From CANKHA01 sp034668825 (GTDB lineage Bacteria; Pseudomonadota; Alphaproteobacteria; Rhizobiales; Xanthobacteraceae): a stretch of 10,392 nucleotides of DNA. The notes under the pieces were generated by a model. That model had not been told where the DNA came from. It made no database searches and was given only the letters and a program-made list of their open reading frames with translations. How positions within the stretch are numbered: the stretch's first letter is position 1; the number at the start of each line of letters is the position of its first letter. The translations under genes were made by a program, and so were the position numbers. The stretch is from positions 1-10,392 of the forward strand of contig JAXDOR010000032.1 in the NCBI GenBank assembly GCA_034668825.1, in the 5' to 3' direction. Positions 7,104-10,392 of the stretch are shown piece after piece.

Positions 7104-7343
7104 ATGAAAGCCCGCGTCACGGTCACTCTGAAATCCGGCATCCTCGATCCGCAGGGCAAGGCGATCGAAGGCGCGTTGCGCTCGCTCGGCGTCAATGGCG
7201 TCGCCAGCGTGCGGCAGGGTAAGGTCTTCGATATCGAATTAGATGCGGGCGATCATGCAAAGGCGGAAGCCGCGCTGAAGGTTGCGGCGGAAAAGCTTCT
7301 CGCTAATACAGTCATCGAGAATTATCGCATCGAGGTGACGTGA
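7104..7343 (+). CDS. purS: Phosphoribosylformylglycinamidine synthase subunit PurS
   Basis: This 79-residue protein is the small structural subunit of the three-part FGAM synthase; it bridges PurQ and PurL so that ammonia from glutamine reaches the synthase active site. The sequence shows the family pattern: MKARVTVTLKSGILDPQGKAIEGALRSLG, with KSGILDPQG at 10-18, followed by V.SVRQGKVFDIELDA and a C-terminal half that ends in the strand NYRIEV. Length is typical (about 80). The start has a good ribosome site. Its TGA overlaps the ATG of the following gene by one base, so downstream translation is probably coupled. Presence of purS tells that this organism uses the small-PurL system rather than the single large PurL of gammaproteobacteria. 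Confidence 0.95.
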   Translation: MKARVTVTLKSGILDPQGKAIEGALRSLGVNGVASVRQGKVFDIELDAGDHAKAEAALKVAAEKLLANTVIENYRIEVT

Positions 7344-7906
7344 TGACGCCCGCGCGCATGGCCGGTCTCATCTCTGCCTTTGCAGTCGCGGGTTTTATCC
7401 CCGGCGACATTTCCGCGAATAATGCAGTCGGCCGCGAGGCGTCCAGCCAGAAATTTTCCGAGGTGAAATGGCCATTTCCGCTCGATCAGTGGGGTGAGGG
7501 GCAGGCTTTCCAATGCCGCTCCGAGGATTGCGGAACCGAGATCAATGTTTATCTTCGGGCCAAGGTCGGCTTCTGTAGTTGCACCAACGGGGTCTCCGAC
7601 GACGATGAACTGGAGCGGGTCGGCGATCTCGAAATCTTTGGCGGCCGCTACACCGCACTGGAGAACGGGCACACGGTAGCCATGGGGCCGCTAAAAGGCC
7701 GCGCGCGTCCCTTCAGCGTGGAAGTCTCCTTTACGCGGCCGTTTTTTGCGCTGGCGCTCGCGGTCAACAACAAGTGCGACGCCGTGGTTGCCACGGTGAT
7801 GACCGGGAGCGAAATTGGCCCGGATGTCGAGCGCGCCGCGTTGAATTTCTTGAACGGCGACCCGATCCTCAAATGGGCCGATGCGTCTACGGGGCTGCCG
7901 CAATAA
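7343..7906 (+). CDS. Uncharacterised, probably exported, cysteine-containing protein
   Basis: I do not recognise this 187-residue protein. The N-terminus (MTPARMAGLISAFAVAGFIPGDISA) resembles a short signal peptide: one Arg, a hydrophobic stretch (about 7-19) and a small-residue cleavage region near 23-25, though it is not a strong one. The mature part has five cysteines (58, 63, 78, 80, 145), with a CRSEDC pair and a CSC pair that could form disulfides or bind metal, a WPFPLDQWGEGQAFQC segment, and a hydrophobic strand FFALALAVNNKC (134-145). GAGG 7 bases before ATG 7343 favours that start over the GTG at 7340. It overlaps purS at its start (TGATG) and purQ at its end (TAATG), so it is made together with two subunits of one cytoplasmic enzyme although it looks exported. 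Codon use resembles its neighbours. A role in purine synthesis should not be assumed. Confidence 0.82.
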   Translation: MTPARMAGLISAFAVAGFIPGDISANNAVGREASSQKFSEVKWPFPLDQWGEGQAFQCRSEDCGTEINVYLRAKVGFCSCTNGVSDDDELERVGDLEIFGGRYTALENGHTVAMGPLKGRARPFSVEVSFTRPFFALALAVNNKCDAVVATVMTGSEIGPDVERAALNFLNGDPILKWADASTGLPQ

Positions 7907-8607
7907 TGAAGTCCGCCGTCATCGTTTTTCCCGGCATCAATCGCGAGCGCGATATGGCGCGCACGCTGCGGCTTGTCTCTGGCCGCGAGCCGGCGATGCT
8001 CTGGCATGGCGATACAGCTTTGCCGGCGGGCACTGACCTCGTGGTGCTTCCGGGGGGTTTCAGCTACGGCGATTACCTCCGCTGTGGCGCTATCGCGGCG
8101 CGTTCGCCGATCATGGATGCGGTGCGCACGCATGCGAACAAGGGCGGCTTAGTGCTCGCGGTCTGCAACGGCTTCCAGATCGCCTGCGAAGCCGGGCTGT
8201 TGCCGGGCGTACTGATGCGCAATTCGCAGCTTAAGTTTATTTGCCGCGATGTTTATCTGCGCGTTGAGCGCTCCGACACGCCGTTCACGCGCGGATATAA
8301 CGCCGGCCAAGTGATCCGCGTGCCGGTGGCGCACGGCGAGGGAAATTATACAGCCGATGCCGACACGCTGGCGCGGATCGAAGGCGAGGGCAGGGTACTC
8401 TTCCGTTACAGCAACCCGAACGGAAAACTCGATCTCGATTGGAACCACAACGGCGCGGTCAATGCCATCGCTGGCATCGTAAATGAAGGCGGCAACGTGC
8501 TCGGCATGATGCCGCATCCGGAGAACCACGTCGAAGCCGCGCTGGGCTCGACCGACGGTCGCGGGTTGTTTGCGGGGCTGGTGGATCATCTGGCGCGAGC
8601 GGCGTAA
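7906..8607 (+). CDS. purQ: Phosphoribosylformylglycinamidine synthase subunit PurQ (glutaminase)
   Basis: PurQ is the glutamine amidotransferase part of FGAM synthase; it hydrolyses glutamine and passes ammonia to PurL. The 233-residue product has the class I amidotransferase layout: MKSAVIVFPGINRERD at the start, VVLPGGFSYGDYLRCGAIA (46-64), the nucleophile Cys87 in LAVCNGFQ, and the His204 and Glu206 partners in MMPHPENH. All catalytic residues are present and length is normal (about 225-235). The ATG at 7906 overlaps the stop of the upstream gene by one base. The frame is open further upstream to 7774, but that part is not PurQ-like and lies inside the neighbouring gene. There is no strong Shine-Dalgarno, in keeping with coupling. 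A 173-base gap with a palindromic element follows before purL. Confidence 0.96.
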   Translation: MKSAVIVFPGINRERDMARTLRLVSGREPAMLWHGDTALPAGTDLVVLPGGFSYGDYLRCGAIAARSPIMDAVRTHANKGGLVLAVCNGFQIACEAGLLPGVLMRNSQLKFICRDVYLRVERSDTPFTRGYNAGQVIRVPVAHGEGNYTADADTLARIEGEGRVLFRYSNPNGKLDLDWNHNGAVNAIAGIVNEGGNVLGMMPHPENHVEAALGSTDGRGLFAGLVDHLARAA

Positions 8608-8615
8608 ACGGAATT

Positions 8616-8757
8616 ACCCTCTCCCCTTAGGGGAGAGGGTGGCGAACGAAGTGAGCCGGGTGAGGGGGTCCGGACTTGCGGTTACGATGACCCCTCACCC
8701 GGTTCTCGCATCGCGTGACGCGATGCTCGAACCACCCTCTCCCACAAGGGGAGAGGG
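8616..8757. repeat. Large compound palindromic repeat between purQ and purL
   Basis: The purQ/purL gap holds a 142-base element built of nested inverted repeats. The left end is a perfect hairpin, ACCCTCTCCCC (8616-8626) and GGGGAGAGGGT (8630-8640), around a TTA loop. The right end is a similar hairpin, CCCTCTCCC (8735-8743) and GGGAGAGGG (8749-8757). The two ends (8617-8642 and 8732-8757) are inverted copies of each other with 24 of 26 matches. In between, CCGGGTGAGGGGGTC (8656-8670) pairs with GACCCCTCACCCGG (8689-8702) with one bulged G, and GCATCGCG (8708-8715) pairs with CGCGATGC (8719-8726). The CCCTCTCCCC and CCTCACCCGG words are typical of dispersed non-coding repeats in alphaproteobacteria. 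No T-run follows, so I do not call it a terminator; it may modulate the operon mRNA. Confidence 0.75.
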
Positions 8758-8780
8758 AAGAAGAGCCGAGTTTTCCACCA

Positions 8781-10392
8781 GTGATCCCCAACGAAACTCC
8801 CATCACCCCGGAACTCGTCGCTGAGCACGGCCTCAAGTCCGAGGAATATCAGCGCGTTCTGGATTTGATCGGGCGCGAGCCGACGCTGACCGAGCTCGGC
8901 ATTTTTTCGGCGATGTGGAACGAGCATTGTTCTTACAAGTCGTCGAAAGTGCATCTGCGCACCTTGCCGACCAAGGCGCCGTGGGTGATTCAGGGCCCGG
9001 GCGAGAATGCGGGCGTCATCGACATCGGCGATGGCCTCGCGGTCGTGTTCAAGATGGAGAGCCACAACCACCCAAGCTATATCGAGCCCTACCAGGGCGC
9101 GGCGACCGGCGTCGGCGGCATTCTGCGCGACGTCTTCACCATGGGCGCCCGGCCCATCGCGTGCCTCAACTCCCTCAGTTTTGGCGATCCCAAGCACCCG
9201 AAGACGCGGCACTTAGTGTCCGGCGTCGTCGCCGGTGTCGGCGGCTATGGCAATTCCTTCGGCGTGCCGACCGTCGGCGGTTCCGTGCGTTTCCACACCC
9301 GCTACGACGGCAACAACCTCGTCAACGCCATGGCGGTCGGCCTCGCCGAGACTGATAAGATTTTTTATGCGGCGGCGTCGGGCGTCGGCATGCCGATTGT
9401 GTATCTCGGCTCGAAGACGGGCCGCGACGGCATCCACGGCGCCAGCATGGCCTCGGCGGAATTCGGCGAAGGCGCGGAGGAGAAGCGCCCGACTGTGCAA
9501 GTCGGCGATCCGTTCTCCGAGAAGCTTTTGTTGGAAGCCTGCTTGGAAATCATGGCGAAGGATTGCGTCATTGCCATTCAGGACATGGGCGCGGCGGGGC
9601 TGACCTGTTCGGCGGTGGAGATGGGCGCCAAAGGCGATCTCGGCGTCACGCTCGACCTCGATACGGTGCCGACGCGCGAAACCGGGATGAGCGCCTATGA
9701 GATGATGCTCTCGGAAAGCCAGGAGCGCATGCTCATGGTGCTCAAGCCGGAGAAGGAGAAAGAGGCCGAAGCGATCTTCCGCAAATGGGGGCTCGATTTC
9801 GCCATCGTCGGCGCAACGACGCCGACCAAGCGTTTCATCGTCAAGCATCGCGGCGAGGTCATGGTCGATCTGCCGATCAAGGAGCTTGGCGACGAGGCCC
9901 CGGAATACAAGCGGCCGTTTGTCGAAAGCCCAAAACTTCCCGTCATCAGGGTCTCGGATGTTAAGCCGCCGATGGGACTCGCGGATGCGCTGGAGAAGCT
10001 GATCGCCACGCCGGACCTTTCTTCCAAACGTTGGGTCTGGGAGCAGTACGATCACATTATCGGCGGAAATACCGTGCAGCGGCCCGGCGGCGATGCGGCG
10101 GTGGTGCGGGTACTCGACGGGCCGAAGGGCCTGGCGATGACCACCGACGTGACGCCGCGCTATTGCGAGGCCGATCCGGTCGAGGGCGGCAAGCAGGCGG
10201 TGGCCGAGGCGTGGCGCAACATCACGGCCGTCGGCGGGCAGCCGCTGGCGCTCACCGACAACCTCAACTTCGGCAATCCGGAGCGGCCCGAGGTCATGGG
10301 CCAATTCGTCGGGTGCGTCCGCGGCATCGGCGAGGCGGCCCGCGCGCTCGATTTTCCCATCGTCTCGGGCAATGTCTCACTCTATAACGAGA
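8781..10392 (+). CDS. purL: Phosphoribosylformylglycinamidine synthase subunit PurL (3' end outside window)
   Basis: PurL is the ATP-dependent synthase part of the FGAM synthase complex, acting on FGAR with ammonia delivered from PurQ. The window holds 537 codons of a protein that usually has about 735, open at the right edge. The N-terminus reads ITPELVAEHGLKSEEY, then LGIFSAMWNEHCSYKSS (39-55) with the conserved His49, GPGENAGVIDIGDG (72-85), FKMESHNHPSYIEPYQGAATG (90-110) with the substrate- and ATP-site residues, and GGILRDVFTMGARP. The second half starts its own repeat of the fold, with GGNTVQRPGGDAAVVR and LTDNLNFGNPERPE. I chose the GTG at 8781 because translation from there matches the family N-terminus. 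No clear Shine-Dalgarno precedes it, and the repeat element ends 23 bases upstream. No frameshift was found. Confidence 0.95.
   Translation, partial: MIPNETPITPELVAEHGLKSEEYQRVLDLIGREPTLTELGIFSAMWNEHCSYKSSKVHLRTLPTKAPWVIQGPGENAGVIDIGDGLAVVFKMESHNHPSYIEPYQGAATGVGGILRDVFTMGARPIACLNSLSFGDPKHPKTRHLVSGVVAGVGGYGNSFGVPTVGGSVRFHTRYDGNNLVNAMAVGLAETDKIFYAAASGVGMPIVYLGSKTGRDGIHGASMASAEFGEGAEEKRPTVQVGDPFSEKLLLEACLEIMAKDCVIAIQDMGAAGLTCSAVEMGAKGDLGVTLDLDTVPTRETGMSAYEMMLSESQERMLMVLKPEKEKEAEAIFRKWGLDFAIVGATTPTKRFIVKHRGEVMVDLPIKELGDEAPEYKRPFVESPKLPVIRVSDVKPPMGLADALEKLIATPDLSSKRWVWEQYDHIIGGNTVQRPGGDAAVVRVLDGPKGLAMTTDVTPRYCEADPVEGGKQAVAEAWRNITAVGGQPLALTDNLNFGNPERPEVMGQFVGCVRGIGEAARALDFPIVSGNVSLYNE

Noticed and set aside
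7774..7905. Upstream extension of the purQ frame
   Set aside because: It lies inside the preceding gene and is not PurQ-like; the conserved N-terminus begins at 7906.
8616..8640. Rho-independent terminator after purQ
   Set aside because: The hairpin is perfect, but no T-run follows, and it is part of a larger palindromic element with a second copy at the other end.
9213..10304. Long minus-strand open frame (363 codons) opposite purL
   Set aside because: It is antisense to the conserved purL, and its translation is Arg/His/Ala-rich low-complexity of the kind produced by the reverse strand of GC-rich genes; no family is recognisable.
1..10392. CRISPR array, tRNA, rRNA, IS element, prophage or toxin-antitoxin system
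   Set aside because: No regularly spaced direct repeats, cloverleaf-like sequence, transposase, integrase or phage-like protein was seen on either strand.

Overview
The window is GC-rich chromosomal DNA from an alphaproteobacterium, most likely of the order Hyphomicrobiales (Bradyrhizobium, Rhodoplanes or Pseudolabrys-like). The reasons are the F1-ATPase zeta-inhibitor gene (DUF1476) placed divergently from purC, the separate purS, purQ and purL genes of a three-component FGAM synthase, the protein sequences themselves, and two intergenic palindromic repeats of a style common in this group. This placement is from recall of protein families, not from a database search.

Bases 1-1822 hold the 3' part of a pirin-family gene, translationally coupled (TAATG) to a 12-helix MFS transporter. 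Bases 1826-2536 on the minus strand encode a glutathione S-transferase-like protein, convergent with the transporter. Bases 2646-4861 encode a SulP-type anion transporter with a STAS domain and a C-terminal cyclic-nucleotide-binding domain. This gene carries a one-base frameshift near 3084, so it is either a recent pseudogene or contains a sequencing error. Convergent with it is a small secreted lectin-like protein (4868-5524, minus), preceded on the same strand by the ATP synthase zeta inhibitor (5625-5948, minus).

From 6216 to the right edge runs a purine biosynthesis cluster on the plus strand: purC, purS, an unrecognised probably exported cysteine-containing protein (7343-7906), purQ and purL (open at the window end). 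PurS, PurQ and PurL together make FGAM from FGAR and glutamine. PurC makes SAICAR two steps later (PurM and PurE lie between). The purS-orf-purQ junctions are one-base overlaps. The other two gaps, purC/purS and purQ/purL, are each filled by a different palindromic repeat element.

I see no phage, IS, CRISPR, tRNA or rRNA, and no clearly new defence or metabolic system. The items most worth a second look are the unknown exported protein inside the purine operon, the two palindromic elements that abut the translation starts of purS and purL, and the SulP frameshift.
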